Virus record (IMG/VR): IMGVR_UViG_3300031920_000531 | Location: 1 to 27,981 of that record | Source: a virus | Strand: one strand, 5' to 3' | Length of the DNA: 27,981 bases | Shown: one piece after another, positions 1 to 8,468 of the stretch | Numbering within the stretch: the stretch's first letter is position 1 | Layout: each line of letters begins with the position of its first letter | Program-made: the position numbers and the translations under genes | Notes under the pieces: generated by a model | Database searches by the model: none | What the model was told of the DNA's origin: nothing | What the model saw: the letters and a program-made list of their open reading frames with translations, nothing else

Positions 1-240
1 ATATTTAGATAGTTTAACACACTTTATGCCAATTATTGGAGTATCTTTCTCACGTAAAATTTTACACTCAGCGTTGGCTCTGATTACTCTATTAGCCTTG
101 GTGGCATTCAATCTTACTTGATCTCTCAATCTTGCTTGATCTCTTTGGTCAAAAAAAACAACAAACCAAACAATTAAACCTAATACTAGTAATGCCCAAG
201 TAAGTGCTACAAAATCAATATTATTGTGTTTATTTTTCAT
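1..240 (-). CDS. Small membrane-anchored protein, 3' end cut by window edge
   Basis: An open frame runs from an ATG at 240 to the window edge (80 codons, no stop), so the protein continues outside. About six polar residues are followed by one strongly hydrophobic segment (residues about 9-30, FVALTWALLVLGLIVWFVVFF), then a charged Arg/Gln/Asp-rich stretch (DQRDQARLRDQ) that looks helical. This fits a single-pass inner-membrane protein with a cytoplasmic or periplasmic coiled segment; a spanin or other lysis role is possible but not shown. The start is supported by AAGGAG nine bases upstream. It overlaps the preceding 27-codon ORF by 11 bases. I do not recognise the family. Confidence 0.6.
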   Translation of the reverse strand, partial: MKNKHNNIDFVALTWALLVLGLIVWFVVFFDQRDQARLRDQVRLNATKANRVIRANAECKILREKDTPIIGIKCVKLSKY

Positions 241-313
241 ATACCATTTCTCCTTCAACTTGTCTTGTTTCTTGTGTTATATACAAAAGCTTGTTTGCTT
301 TTTCAGTAGACAT
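230..313 (-). CDS. Possible 27-residue small protein
   Basis: A 27-codon ORF fills the gap between two genes. Its ATG (313-311) overlaps the TAA stop of the preceding gene by one base (TAATG), and its TAA stop (232-230) lies just past the ATG of the next gene at 240. The product begins MSTEKANKLLYITQETR and is polar, with no membrane segment or known motif. No good Shine-Dalgarno precedes it, so translation would depend on coupling to the upstream gene. It may only be a leader that brings ribosomes to the next start, because the AAGGAG of the next gene lies inside it. The arrangement, not the sequence, is the reason for listing it. Confidence 0.4.
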   Translation of the reverse strand: MSTEKANKLLYITQETRQVEGEMVYEK

Positions 314-540
314 TATAAACTAACCCTAGGAATCGTGATCCTAGTTTTTTCACCGTCTTTGTTAACTAAAAAGACTTCACCTCTATCAGCAATTGTACCT
401 AGTACTAAGGCAGCAATGTCTATAGCAAACTTTACAGCATCTGATTTAGTTGTAACTCTAGTCTGTTCCTGAATATCTTCAACTTTAGCAATAGTATCCA
501 TAATCATTTGAACTTGTACTAGTTTTGATTTCGTTGTCAT
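313..540 (-). CDS. Small ribbon-helix-helix-like protein (putative)
   Basis: 75 residues. The N-terminal half is amphipathic helix. Residues about 30-70 (TKSDAVKFAIDIAALVLG, then EVFLVNKDGEKTRITIP) resemble the pattern of many small predicted ribbon-helix-helix regulators: a T-K/R-S-x-A/V helix, a second hydrophobic helix, then a beta-hairpin ending in a basic or polar strand. If right, it is a dimeric DNA-binding protein. This is fold-pattern recognition only. The ATG overlaps the helicase stop by four bases (ATGA) and is preceded by AAGGAGGT at good spacing, so it is co-translated with the helicase. It could instead be an unrelated small phage protein. Confidence 0.6.
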   Translation of the reverse strand: MTTKSKLVQVQMIMDTIAKVEDIQEQTRVTTKSDAVKFAIDIAALVLGTIADRGEVFLVNKDGEKTRITIPRVSL

Positions 541-1601
541 GATGACCTCCTTACTGTCATGTTTGTTCCGTCATATTTTTGAAAAATATCCTTACGCATC
601 ATAGCTTTTATCTTATAAAGCATTATTTCCTGTTTCTCAAAGTCTTTTGTCTTACTATCTCCACACCTGTAGTAGAATTTTCTAATGTTTTGTGGATGTT
701 TTCTCAATACTCTTGCAAAAATTTGATTTGAAATATCTACACTGGTACTACATCTTAGGTCAAATATGCCTGTAATGTTATTATCAGAGAACCCCAAGAT
801 ACCACGTTGTACTACCACTAAAGTGTCGTATTCACCTCTTTTGAAGGCCTCAACAACTCTATTGTTAATATCATCTTTGTGAGTAGATAGGGCTACCTTT
901 CTGCCAATACTCTTCATGTGGTATGCAACATTTTGAGCTTCACTTATTCTATTTACAGCTATCATTATTTTATCTGTATTTTGCCCTTTTCTTTTTGCAT
1001 GTTTCAACATCTCTATAATGGACTCTCTTGCATTCTTTTTGTATTTTACAGATATAACATCTAAATCAACAGAAGAAAATATATCATTTCTTACCAATTC
1101 TTCTCCAGATATATAGGTTATCTCAAACTTTCTACCAAGCTTTTTAAGCCTGTTAAACTCTGCAGGAGAACCTGTCAGTAATACTTGGTGTTTAGGTTTT
1201 TTGTTTAATATAATGTTTTGTACCATCTTTTTCAAGTAAAACTCGTGACACTCATCTACTATAAGTAGATCGATACTGTCATGTGGGTATTTCTTGATAG
1301 AGTGAGGTAAGCCAACCTGAACTTGGGCATTGCTTCCCAGTTCTCCAAACGAGAAATCTATTTTAACATTTGGATTTCTTAGATTTTCAAGGTATTGATT
1401 TTTAAGTAGATTTTGCCCATGAGTAAGGACTAATATGTTGGCTTTAGGAAATTTTTCAAGATAACTTGAAATCACAATTTGAGATATCGTTGTTTTGCCG
1501 CAACCAGGTGTCCCAGCAAGAACACTAGCCTCTGTGCTAGGTTTTAAAACACCTTCTATTACTTTTTTTGCTGAATGTATTTGATAACTGTAATCACTCA
1601 T
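537..1601 (-). CDS. SF2 DNA/RNA helicase (DECH box)
   Basis: 354 residues with the helicase superfamily 2 motifs in order: Walker A AGTPGCGKT (29-37), motif Ia region LVLTHGQNLL (57-66), Walker B/motif II DECH (116-119), motif III TGS (143-145), a motif V-like region with GILGFSDNN (267-275) and motif VI QIFARVLRK (293-301). It is a compact two-RecA-domain helicase like phage UvsW-type or other ATP-dependent DEAD/DEAH enzymes, which remodel replication and recombination intermediates. The exact substrate cannot be read. No Shine-Dalgarno stands at normal spacing; instead a promoter -10 element ends six bases before the ATG, so the mRNA may be leaderless. It is the first gene of a small non-structural unit that continues into the ribbon-helix-helix-like gene. 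Confidence 0.88.
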   Translation of the reverse strand: MSDYSYQIHSAKKVIEGVLKPSTEASVLAGTPGCGKTTISQIVISSYLEKFPKANILVLTHGQNLLKNQYLENLRNPNVKIDFSFGELGSNAQVQVGLPHSIKKYPHDSIDLLIVDECHEFYLKKMVQNIILNKKPKHQVLLTGSPAEFNRLKKLGRKFEITYISGEELVRNDIFSSVDLDVISVKYKKNARESIIEMLKHAKRKGQNTDKIMIAVNRISEAQNVAYHMKSIGRKVALSTHKDDINNRVVEAFKRGEYDTLVVVQRGILGFSDNNITGIFDLRCSTSVDISNQIFARVLRKHPQNIRKFYYRCGDSKTKDFEKQEIMLYKIKAMMRKDIFQKYDGTNMTVRRSS

Positions 1602-1607
1602 GTACCT

Positions 1608-1636
1608 ATCATATCACAGATAAGTACATGTTGCAA
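1608..1636 (-). promoter_or_regulatory. Sigma70-type extended -10 promoter of the helicase gene
   Basis: Read on the minus strand: -35 TTGCAA (1636-1631), a 17-base spacer, then TGA-TATGAT with -10 hexamer TATGAT (1613-1608) and an extended TG. Six bases (AGGTAC) separate the hexamer from the ATG at 1601, which puts the expected transcription start at or beside the A of ATG. The promoter lies between the stop of the acidic protein gene at 1645 and the helicase start. Confidence 0.6.
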
Positions 1637-1644
1637 CAAAAAGT

Positions 1645-2151
1645 CTAGGCTTGACCTATAACATCATCAGTTTGATTGTTTTCTTCAGTTTCTTCTTCAT
1701 TATCCCACTTTTTAAGCAGGGATTTTATTTTTTTGGAACTTTTAGATTTGTCTTTTTTGTCTTCTTCTTTTATTTGAGATTTGTGAAATGATTTCAACAA
1801 ATCTGTAGCATTTATTTTTCCCTCATTTTTCACATAATCTTCAAGCTCATCAATAGCCCCACCTAGATCATCACCTTCTTCAGGTGGAAGTTCTTCTTCA
1901 GGCATTTCTTCTTCCATACCCTCTTCTCCCATCATTTCTTCAGGCATCATTTCCTCTTCACCACCCATCATGGCAGCCTCTTGATCCATAGCAGCTTGCT
2001 CTTCCATCTGTGCTACTTGCTGCTGCAGAGCTTCCATTTCGGCATTTCTAGCCCCTTCCTCTACACCAAGTCTAAAGGAAACATCTATTGCGTTCATATA
2101 TTTCGAGCGAAGTTCTTCATACTTACTCTTCCAATTAACTTTGCTGGCCAT
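1645..2151 (-). CDS. Acidic Glu/Met-rich protein, possible scaffold or prohead core protein
   Basis: 168 residues. The N-terminal 55 residues are predicted helix/coiled coil (WKSKYEELRSKYMNAIDVSF, then EALQQQVAQMEEQ). Residues about 60-95 are almost only Glu, Met, Gly and Pro (EEMMPEEMM, EEGMEEEMPEEE). A Lys-rich region (about 128-148) and an acidic tail follow. It is directly downstream of the portal gene, where many tailed phages encode the scaffold, core or portal-associated protein, and its charge and helical content fit such a role. The evidence is position and composition only. The start has GGAGAA upstream. The acidic motifs resemble those of the 739-residue protein encoded at 18725-20944. 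Confidence 0.6.
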   Translation of the reverse strand: MASKVNWKSKYEELRSKYMNAIDVSFRLGVEEGARNAEMEALQQQVAQMEEQAAMDQEAAMMGGEEEMMPEEMMGEEGMEEEMPEEELPPEEGDDLGGAIDELEDYVKNEGKINATDLLKSFHKSQIKEEDKKDKSKSSKKIKSLLKKWDNEEETEENNQTDDVIGQA

Positions 2152-2185
2152 AATTTATTCTCCTATATTACATTTTATACAAATT

Positions 2186-3997
2186 TTACTCATCACTTTC
2201 ATCCAACATATCTTGTTCTAACATTTTCAACAGTTCCATAGCATCTGGTCTGTAAGCATAGTAAGCTTTTACAGCATTTGGATTCATTTGACCTAACAAT
2301 TCTATTTGTTGGAAGAAAAAGCCATCTCTTTTGAATTTCAAAACAGGATCAAAATAATATGCAGGATCAATCTTTTCTCCAGCATATTTTCCAACATCTA
2401 AATATTTATCTACAATTACTTGGTATCTCTCGTTAAAATCTACATCACCAGCAAGATGCTTTCCAACACCTCTTTTGTCTACATTTTCAAGAACCTCGTC
2501 CATAGTCATATGGATAGGCATATCTTGTTGTAATCTCAACGCTTCATCTTGTCTAGTGTCAGCATCAAGCCCTGAAAGCTGTATGGTACATATCTCTGCC
2601 AACTCAGGGTCTATTAAAGGGAAAAGCTCTTCATTAATAAAATCTTGAAATTTCAATATAAGAGGTCTTATACCAGTATCTCTAGCTGCAGTAAGTTTGT
2701 ATTCGTTATTTGCTTCTGACAAAGATTGTTGGTTTGTTCCTTTTGACAGATGTCCATAACCTGGCAATTCATCAGGGGACATACCAAATGCTGATAGAAT
2801 ATTTCTAGATACAGAGTCGTATAAAAACTGAAACTCCCCATCTTTCTTTTGTTGATTCATCGGCTCCCAACGAACATTGTCTTCAGAACCAACTCCAAAA
2901 ATAGGAGTTCTAAAAGAATTACCAACACTATTGATGGAAGCATTAAACTGTTGTTTAATCCCTTCAATTGTAGCTTGATCTATCTCATCTGATTGTATAA
3001 TCAAAAGACCTTTTGTCGCTCTACCGTTGGCAAAGTATAATTTATTATAAGTTTCAATAGAAATATGAGTGGTCACAGCTTGCATAATTGTATCTAAAGG
3101 TGTAACAGGATACCCATTGTGCTCAATATCTGTTGAAGGGTAAAGGTTTGATACAAGCATTTCATCTTGTGTAAAGGCTTGTCTAGGGACACCTTCTATA
3201 ACTTGAATCCAAGAATAACTTCCAGCTAATGCTGTACTTGCGTCAATTTTAGAACCTGTAGCCTCTTCTAACAACCTAATAGAAGACTGTCTAACACTAT
3301 CGGCATATTCACCTTTTTTGACAGCTCTCATTATAGTACCAGCATCTATTGGTCTAAATCTATGGAATACCTTATCTCCAATATCATCTTCTTTGTAGAT
3401 AACTTCCGTAGCATGTCTACCAAAAGCTAGTCCATTTTGAGCTTGTATGTAAAAATACTCAGAAAGAAGTATTCTATCTTCATTGGAAACACCATCATTA
3501 CTACCGCAATTCATAAGGATAGTCAAGGATTTGTCTTGTCTTTGTTTTATCTTTTCTCTTTGGTCTGGTGTTATAGTGTCTTCGTATTCTGATTTAATAA
3601 CAGATTCAAGTCCAATATCAAATCTATCCTTTCTAATACGACCAAACATAGACATTGTATTACCTCTAGCACGTAATATAGATGCTACGAGATGATCCTC
3701 TTGTCTGATTCTTTTTATAGTCCAATCAGGTAATAGTCTCTTTTTGTTTTTAAATAGACCGAAATAATTATCTTTAGTAACTGGGTCTTCGGTGAATGCA
3801 ATTCTAGGAACAGTTGTTTTGTTTGTTCTCTTAGCATTACCAGAAGCTGAACCTATCAAATCTGCCAAACTCTTTTGAGCATCAGGATTATCCATGTAAG
3901 ACTTGTTCAGCTCACCACTTATCTCATTTGCAAAAGTAACAAGAGTCTTCTGTTTGGAAGGGTCACTTTTGTTTAAATCCTTTTTATCGTCAGACAT
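2186..3997 (-). CDS. Portal protein
   Basis: 603 residues. The portal dodecamer forms the DNA channel at the unique capsid vertex and docks the terminase. Typical segments are IRQEDHLVASILRARGNTMS near residue 100 (the common D..V...L..R...V region of portal proteins), a central part with FFANGR-like YFANGRATKGLLI, and RNILSAFGMSPDELPGYG followed by an SLSEANNEY helix, equivalent to the I..AFGVPP..LG and wing/stem region of HK97/SPP1-type portals. An acidic C terminus (LEQDMLDESDE) is also common. The gene lies between the large terminase, with a small gene between, and the scaffold-like gene, the usual order in packaging modules. Confidence 0.85.
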   Translation of the reverse strand: MSDDKKDLNKSDPSKQKTLVTFANEISGELNKSYMDNPDAQKSLADLIGSASGNAKRTNKTTVPRIAFTEDPVTKDNYFGLFKNKKRLLPDWTIKRIRQEDHLVASILRARGNTMSMFGRIRKDRFDIGLESVIKSEYEDTITPDQREKIKQRQDKSLTILMNCGSNDGVSNEDRILLSEYFYIQAQNGLAFGRHATEVIYKEDDIGDKVFHRFRPIDAGTIMRAVKKGEYADSVRQSSIRLLEEATGSKIDASTALAGSYSWIQVIEGVPRQAFTQDEMLVSNLYPSTDIEHNGYPVTPLDTIMQAVTTHISIETYNKLYFANGRATKGLLIIQSDEIDQATIEGIKQQFNASINSVGNSFRTPIFGVGSEDNVRWEPMNQQKKDGEFQFLYDSVSRNILSAFGMSPDELPGYGHLSKGTNQQSLSEANNEYKLTAARDTGIRPLILKFQDFINEELFPLIDPELAEICTIQLSGLDADTRQDEALRLQQDMPIHMTMDEVLENVDKRGVGKHLAGDVDFNERYQVIVDKYLDVGKYAGEKIDPAYYFDPVLKFKRDGFFFQQIELLGQMNPNAVKAYYAYRPDAMELLKMLEQDMLDESDE

Positions 3998-4005
3998 ATA
4001 TAACC

Positions 4006-4392
4006 TTATTTAGCTGTAATGAAGTAGACTTGTAAGTCGCTTGCACTATTGTTTGTAATACTTATGCTTTCAATATCTGCAGATAGAAGATATATCCCTT
4101 TTTGAGATGTAGTTCCTACAATTAGAGGTTTTACAGTCGTAACCTCTGCCCCACTATTTAGTATAATATCACACTCTGCACTCGCTTCTAAATATATAAA
4201 TTTCTTTGCATCAATTGTAGGTACAGAAAAAAGAGATTTTGTAGTTGAAGCTGCTACAGTTACATCTTGAATGTTTTCGTCTGAAACACTAATCCCCACA
4301 TATTGAAGATTTCTTCCAAAATTAGGATAACAAGTGTTGGAATTACCGTTATCGTACCCTTTTATATCTATTGATAAATTCATGTTAGCCAT
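4006..4392 (-). CDS. Small beta-rich protein, probably virion-associated
   Basis: 128 residues with alternating hydrophobic strands, for example KFIYLEASAECDIILN, GIYLLSADIESISITNN and DLQVYFITAK at the C terminus. This layout (a value constraint, a glycine turn, then S-x-T-N-x-S-x-x-D-x-x-V-x-x) is common in single-domain beta-sandwich phage virion proteins, such as decoration or fibre-associated proteins. I do not recognise a named family. It lies between terminase and portal and starts nine bases upstream of the portal gene's reading direction, so the two are co-expressed. AAGGAA precedes the ATG and an AATCTTTA motif lies 25 bases further upstream. Confidence 0.6.
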   Translation of the reverse strand: MANMNLSIDIKGYDNGNSNTCYPNFGRNLQYVGISVSDENIQDVTVAASTTKSLFSVPTIDAKKFIYLEASAECDIILNSGAEVTTVKPLIVGTTSQKGIYLLSADIESISITNNSASDLQVYFITAK

Positions 4393-4417
4393 TTTTATTC
4401 CTTATAAGTGTTTGTTT

Positions 4418-4426
4418 TAAAGATTA
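4418..4426 (-). promoter_or_regulatory. AATCTTTA motif ahead of the 4392 gene (candidate late promoter element)
   Basis: Minus-strand TAATCTTTA lies 25 bases upstream of the ATG at 4392, in the 51-base gap after the terminase stop. The same octamer stands ahead of the genes starting at 16173, 16781, 23702 and 27275. It is not a sigma70 consensus. Confidence 0.4.
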
Positions 4427-4443
4427 CCTTTACACAAGTGTCA

Positions 4444-6291
4444 TTATATATCCCACACGATCCCCTTCTTTTCACCTGATTTCTTTGAGTTATCTGGTTT
4501 TTCACCCGATAATTGCCTTATTTTATCGCTAATACTATTAGGCCCTTGGGTTGAAGACGGTCCATCATAGGAAAATAGTATTTTAGAACCTTTACCAAAC
4601 ATACTATGGAAGAAATATCTAATCATATCCATAATATCAGCAGTTCCATCTTTCCCATGCTCTGGCTTGTTATCTATAGAATTTCCTTTTCCGTCTATTT
4701 TCCATTTATACACCTCAAACGAGTTAAATACACGCTCATTGTTCCTTGTTTTCAACACTTTAAAGTGTCTGTTATTGTTAGCATCAACAATTTTAGATTG
4801 AACACAGGTTATTCCGTCAATTACTGAGTCGATTCCCTTTTTAACACCAATAGCTGGTATTTTCCCATATATTGTATTTGTTTTCCTAAGCATTTTAATA
4901 TAGGCAGGGTAATTGGAGTCACAATACCACTGTTTTATGTTGTAATTGTTGGTATAGTCTTTACATTTTTCTATAATTTCAGGTATTTCCATACCAGCGG
5001 CTGATGTAATATCAATCAACCAAGACTTTCCACCCGATAGTTTGGCAAAAATACCCAACGAAGTCTCATCAGTGTTTCCCCAATCGGCCCCACCATAGAA
5101 TTCAATACCAAGGTCATGCATATATTTAACTAATTCAGACAAAGTTCTATCTTTCTCTTCTTCTCCAGATAAGTATTCATAAGCCTCATCGATAGTGATT
5201 CCATTTTCTTCCCCATCAAAACGTGGATATACAAGTCCTGACGAACTTGGTTTGTTACACAACAGTTGAGCCTCTCCCATTTCAGGAGATGTTTGTTTAA
5301 AGTTGTTATGGACCGCTGTTATTGGTTTGTATAGGTTTTCAACATTATCTTGAGGTCTATCTACTAGGTAATTTTTTATAATAGACAACATAGGATGTTC
5401 TGCAATTCCAGCATACGCTTCAAATGCTTCAAATTTACTTTTTGATTCATCGTTTAATTCTTCAAAATCTTCTGGTGATATATTCTTAAGTGGAAGAATT
5501 CTAGATATATATCTCAAAACCTTTGGCTCATTAACTCTAGCTTCTTCTTCAGAAATTCTTTCAGTCACATCTATGATATTCCATTTTAGAATCTCGCCAC
5601 CTGACCTTATAGTATCTTTTAGAGTTTTTTCCATCATACCACCAGCATACTTTCTAGTAGAAAGATATACAGTTAGCGGAAAGAAAGTTTCTCCCAAAGA
5701 GTTCTTATAAACACAGGGAATCATTTTAGCTTCCTCTAGTGCTCGTGGGTCTTGGACAACATCTACTTCGTCAATTGCTAAAAACGGAACATGTTCCGAG
5801 TTCATACCAGCAACAGTAGCAACAACAACTCTAGCAAAACAAAGCCACCCATTTTCATCTAACCAATCGGTTCTTGACTTACTTTCAGATATTTTTTGCC
5901 AACCATTTTCAACCAAATACATGTCTATCTTTCTAAAATGTCCACCAATATATTGAATCATCTTGTCGGACTGTGCTTTAATCGCCCCAGCTGTGGCTAG
6001 TTGTAGTCTAAAATGAACCATGAGAACAACAATCATAGCACTAGCGGCCAAAGTTTTGTAAGAATCCCTGCTCGCCAACATAGTTACTTGAGGCACATGT
6101 TTACTATCACCTGTTTTGTACAGTTCATAAATACGCCACATAGCATCAATTGGAGCATGTGTTGAATCTGGATAAACAGTTCCCATTGGAAACTTTATAT
6201 CCAAATAGGTGTAAATCCAATTTTGAAGTTCTTCTTTGCTATTTAGTCTCTGTAGTAGAAGTTTTGATTTTATTTCTTCTATGCCATCCAT
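4444..6291 (-). CDS. terL: Terminase large subunit (packaging ATPase/nuclease)
   Basis: 615 residues. TerL pumps DNA into the prohead and cuts it. N-terminal ATPase: Walker A-like ASRDSYKT (73-80), Walker B FLAIDE (170-175, D174 and catalytic E175) and a coupling-type segment LSTRKYAGG (210-218). C-terminal RNase H-like nuclease: first acidic strand YGGADWGNTDETS (D403), second YCDSN (D458), and third in DGTADIMDMIRYF (D549/D552). The length fits the family. The P-loop is unusual because the expected small Gly before Lys-Thr is Tyr (SYKT). The start overlaps the upstream coiled-coil gene by 13 bases. The C-terminal Ser/Lys tail is probably flexible. Confidence 0.9.
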   Translation of the reverse strand: MDGIEEIKSKLLLQRLNSKEELQNWIYTYLDIKFPMGTVYPDSTHAPIDAMWRIYELYKTGDSKHVPQVTMLASRDSYKTLAASAMIVVLMVHFRLQLATAGAIKAQSDKMIQYIGGHFRKIDMYLVENGWQKISESKSRTDWLDENGWLCFARVVVATVAGMNSEHVPFLAIDEVDVVQDPRALEEAKMIPCVYKNSLGETFFPLTVYLSTRKYAGGMMEKTLKDTIRSGGEILKWNIIDVTERISEEEARVNEPKVLRYISRILPLKNISPEDFEELNDESKSKFEAFEAYAGIAEHPMLSIIKNYLVDRPQDNVENLYKPITAVHNNFKQTSPEMGEAQLLCNKPSSSGLVYPRFDGEENGITIDEAYEYLSGEEEKDRTLSELVKYMHDLGIEFYGGADWGNTDETSLGIFAKLSGGKSWLIDITSAAGMEIPEIIEKCKDYTNNYNIKQWYCDSNYPAYIKMLRKTNTIYGKIPAIGVKKGIDSVIDGITCVQSKIVDANNNRHFKVLKTRNNERVFNSFEVYKWKIDGKGNSIDNKPEHGKDGTADIMDMIRYFFHSMFGKGSKILFSYDGPSSTQGPNSISDKIRQLSGEKPDNSKKSGEKKGIVWDI

Positions 6292-6635
6292 CTAAAAAAC
6301 CTACTAAAAAATCCTTTTTCTTTTTCTTTTTTTGATAGTAACCCTATAGCTTCGGAAAAAACTTTATGTTGATTTGATAATAATTTTTCCATACCTTGTA
6401 TTCTATAAATATAGCTATCTATTCTTTTTTCTATATTTTGAATTTGATACATCTGATCAATGGCAGCTTGTTCACATCTAGCATTAACTCTAGCCTGTTC
6501 CAAAACAGCTTTCTTTGTTTTTAGAACAACCTTTCTTATATCTATATCTTCCAACTCTTTTTGAAAAGCATCTTCATGTCTTTTTAGGGCATCTGTTACT
6601 TGCCCTTTTGTCATTCCTAAACTTGAGTTTTCCAT
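6279..6635 (-). CDS. Coiled-coil protein next to terL, possible small terminase
   Basis: 118 residues, almost all helical: an N-terminal helix (TKGQVTDALKRHEDAF), a long charged coiled coil (about 20-95) and a basic-aromatic C terminus (KEKEKGFFSRFFRWMA). It overlaps the start of terL by 13 bases, the classic place for the small terminase subunit, which is usually a coiled-coil oligomer that recognises DNA. I see no clear helix-turn-helix, so the role rests on position and coiled-coil content only. The C-terminal FFSRFFRWM amphipathic patch could contact membrane or a partner. It begins one base after the chaperonin stop. Confidence 0.5.
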   Translation of the reverse strand: MENSSLGMTKGQVTDALKRHEDAFQKELEDIDIRKVVLKTKKAVLEQARVNARCEQAAIDQMYQIQNIEKRIDSYIYRIQGMEKLLSNQHKVFSEAIGLLSKKEKEKGFFSRFFRWMA

Positions 6636-6636
6636 A

Positions 6637-8424
6637 TTATGCCCTTATATTTGCTTCGTTTCTAAATTCGTCAGCATTATTTGTGGCTCTATTGAAGTCT
6701 TGCTCTTCTTTCCACGCTTGTATTTCTAATTGATTATCTCTTGGAGAACATATAATGCCACCAAGATTACCCATTACACTAGCTATAGAGCCGCTGTTTT
6801 CCAATGCTTGAGTCAATGCCTGCGTAGCATCGAAAATACCAAGGTCTTCAGGTAGTCCAAATTCCATATTTTCTATATCGTACACCATGTCAGTGTGTAA
6901 AAAATAATCTGTTATAATTTTCGTAACTTCTTCATGGTCATATCCTGCATTGTCTAAAAGTTTTCTTAGAGGTTCCATTAAACTCTCAATCAAAACTGTT
7001 TGCACTAAGTTGTAATCTCTATGACCTTCTTGGTATTCACTATCCAATTGCAACGCTAGATTTACTAAGGTTCTACAGCCACCTGGAGAACAGCCATGTT
7101 TTATAGCACTTCTTACAGCACATACAGCGTCTTCACATCTGTCATGTTTTTCTTTAAGTTCACCATTTGAAGCACCATATATTTTCAATTTAGCAATACC
7201 ATTAGTTAATTTACCCAACCTTTCTTCTAGGTCAAGTTTTTCAGCAATACTTGCAGCATTTGAAAGCTGTTGCCCTAGCTCTTCAGCTCTTTCTTCTATT
7301 AGAAGCTCTTCAGGATCACCAACTACTGTTGATCTAAACCTGTAAGATTCAAAGTTAGTCATCTCACTGCCTAAATCTGTAATCTTTGCTTTGGCAACTT
7401 GGTTTGTCATATCAAAAATCTTAGCACCTGTAAAGGCTGAAAGATCATATAAGAATTCTAGTCTTGAGTTTTTAATATTTGTCATTGGCGTAGATAGTGG
7501 TAATATATTTAAGCCACTAGGATTTGCAAAGTTATAGGCTAAATTAGTAATGACAGCTTCTGAAAACCCATGGGCTACAAGTACAACACTCATATAGTTT
7601 GAATCATTTTCATCAAACGCCTTAGCACCAATTTGATCTATAATAGGTAAAAAAGAGACTATATCATTAACCATGCCATCAAACAAAATAAATAACGGCT
7701 TGTCCATCTTACATCTTTGATTACCTTTGTCGTTTACGAATGCTGTATGAAACTTCCCTACAGACTCTTCTAGACCAATAGCAATTGGAAGTCCCTCTAT
7801 CAAGTCTACTTCATAGCCACCTGGTCCTGACAATTCTTGAAGAGTTACATGAGATGACTCTCCAAACCCTACTAAATCAAACGCTTCCATTACAGCATCT
7901 GCCATTTCTTCATCACCATTTGCAGATACCTGAGCAACTTTCTTCAACAGATGTTGGTTGTCTATATCTATGGTTATGGAATCTTTTTTTATTGCAGGAA
8001 TGAGTTCTTTTTTTATAATTTTATTCAAAACCCTAGTAGCTCTTTGTGGAGACTCTTTAGGGTTATTGCGACAAAAACTAAATAATGACTTCACTAGATG
8101 GGCTGAGATGATTGTAGTAGCTGTCGTACCATCACCAGCTTCAGAAGCGGTTCTTTGAGCTGCATCTCTAGTTTGCTCTATAATTAAGTGTTTATAAGGG
8201 TCAGCTGAACCTAATGACTTAAAAATAGTAACACCATCTTTCGTATTTTTGTTAGGAATTCCAGGGTAATCACTTTCAATCAGGGTGTTTTTACCGCCTG
8301 GGCCGTAGCTAGACCCTACAATTTCAGAAACTTCGTCCATCGTTTCAGATGTAATCTGTTGCAACCTATCAGGATCGGAACAGAACATTTTAGCTGGTGA
8401 TTTTGTTTTTTTTACCGTGGACAT
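6637..8424 (-). CDS. Phage-encoded GroEL-type (group I-like) chaperonin
   Basis: 595 residues, slightly longer than GroEL (548). Equatorial-domain ATP residues are kept: GPGGKN (41-46; GroEL GPKGRN), TKDG (61-64, D63 matching GroEL D52), GDGTTAT (97-103, D98 matching D87), VSANGDEE (166-173; GroEL ISANSDE) and RCEDAVCAVRSA (429-440, D432 matching D398). GIFDATQALTQAL (529-541) matches GroEL GIIDPTKVTRSAL. The apical part (about 200-370) is very divergent and the C terminus lacks the GGM tail, so substrate and co-chaperonin use may differ. No groES-like gene is seen in the window. It probably folds phage virion proteins. AAGGGAG precedes the ATG, and an extended -10 promoter lies 35 bases upstream. 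Confidence 0.92.
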   Translation of the reverse strand: MSTVKKTKSPAKMFCSDPDRLQQITSETMDEVSEIVGSSYGPGGKNTLIESDYPGIPNKNTKDGVTIFKSLGSADPYKHLIIEQTRDAAQRTASEAGDGTTATTIISAHLVKSLFSFCRNNPKESPQRATRVLNKIIKKELIPAIKKDSITIDIDNQHLLKKVAQVSANGDEEMADAVMEAFDLVGFGESSHVTLQELSGPGGYEVDLIEGLPIAIGLEESVGKFHTAFVNDKGNQRCKMDKPLFILFDGMVNDIVSFLPIIDQIGAKAFDENDSNYMSVVLVAHGFSEAVITNLAYNFANPSGLNILPLSTPMTNIKNSRLEFLYDLSAFTGAKIFDMTNQVAKAKITDLGSEMTNFESYRFRSTVVGDPEELLIEERAEELGQQLSNAASIAEKLDLEERLGKLTNGIAKLKIYGASNGELKEKHDRCEDAVCAVRSAIKHGCSPGGCRTLVNLALQLDSEYQEGHRDYNLVQTVLIESLMEPLRKLLDNAGYDHEEVTKIITDYFLHTDMVYDIENMEFGLPEDLGIFDATQALTQALENSGSIASVMGNLGGIICSPRDNQLEIQAWKEEQDFNRATNNADEFRNEANIRA

Positions 8425-8459
8425 TTAGTCTCCCTTCTTTTTTAAATATTCTTATTAAT

Positions 8460-8468
8460 ATAGTATCA
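8460..8468 (-). promoter_or_regulatory. Extended -10 promoter element of the chaperonin gene
   Basis: Minus-strand TGATACTAT, part of TTTGTGATACTATATTAATAAG, gives TGn plus a -10-like TACTAT. No convincing -35 is seen. It overlaps the stop of the Cys-cluster gene and leaves a leader of about 30 bases containing AAGGGAG before the chaperonin ATG at 8424. Confidence 0.5.
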
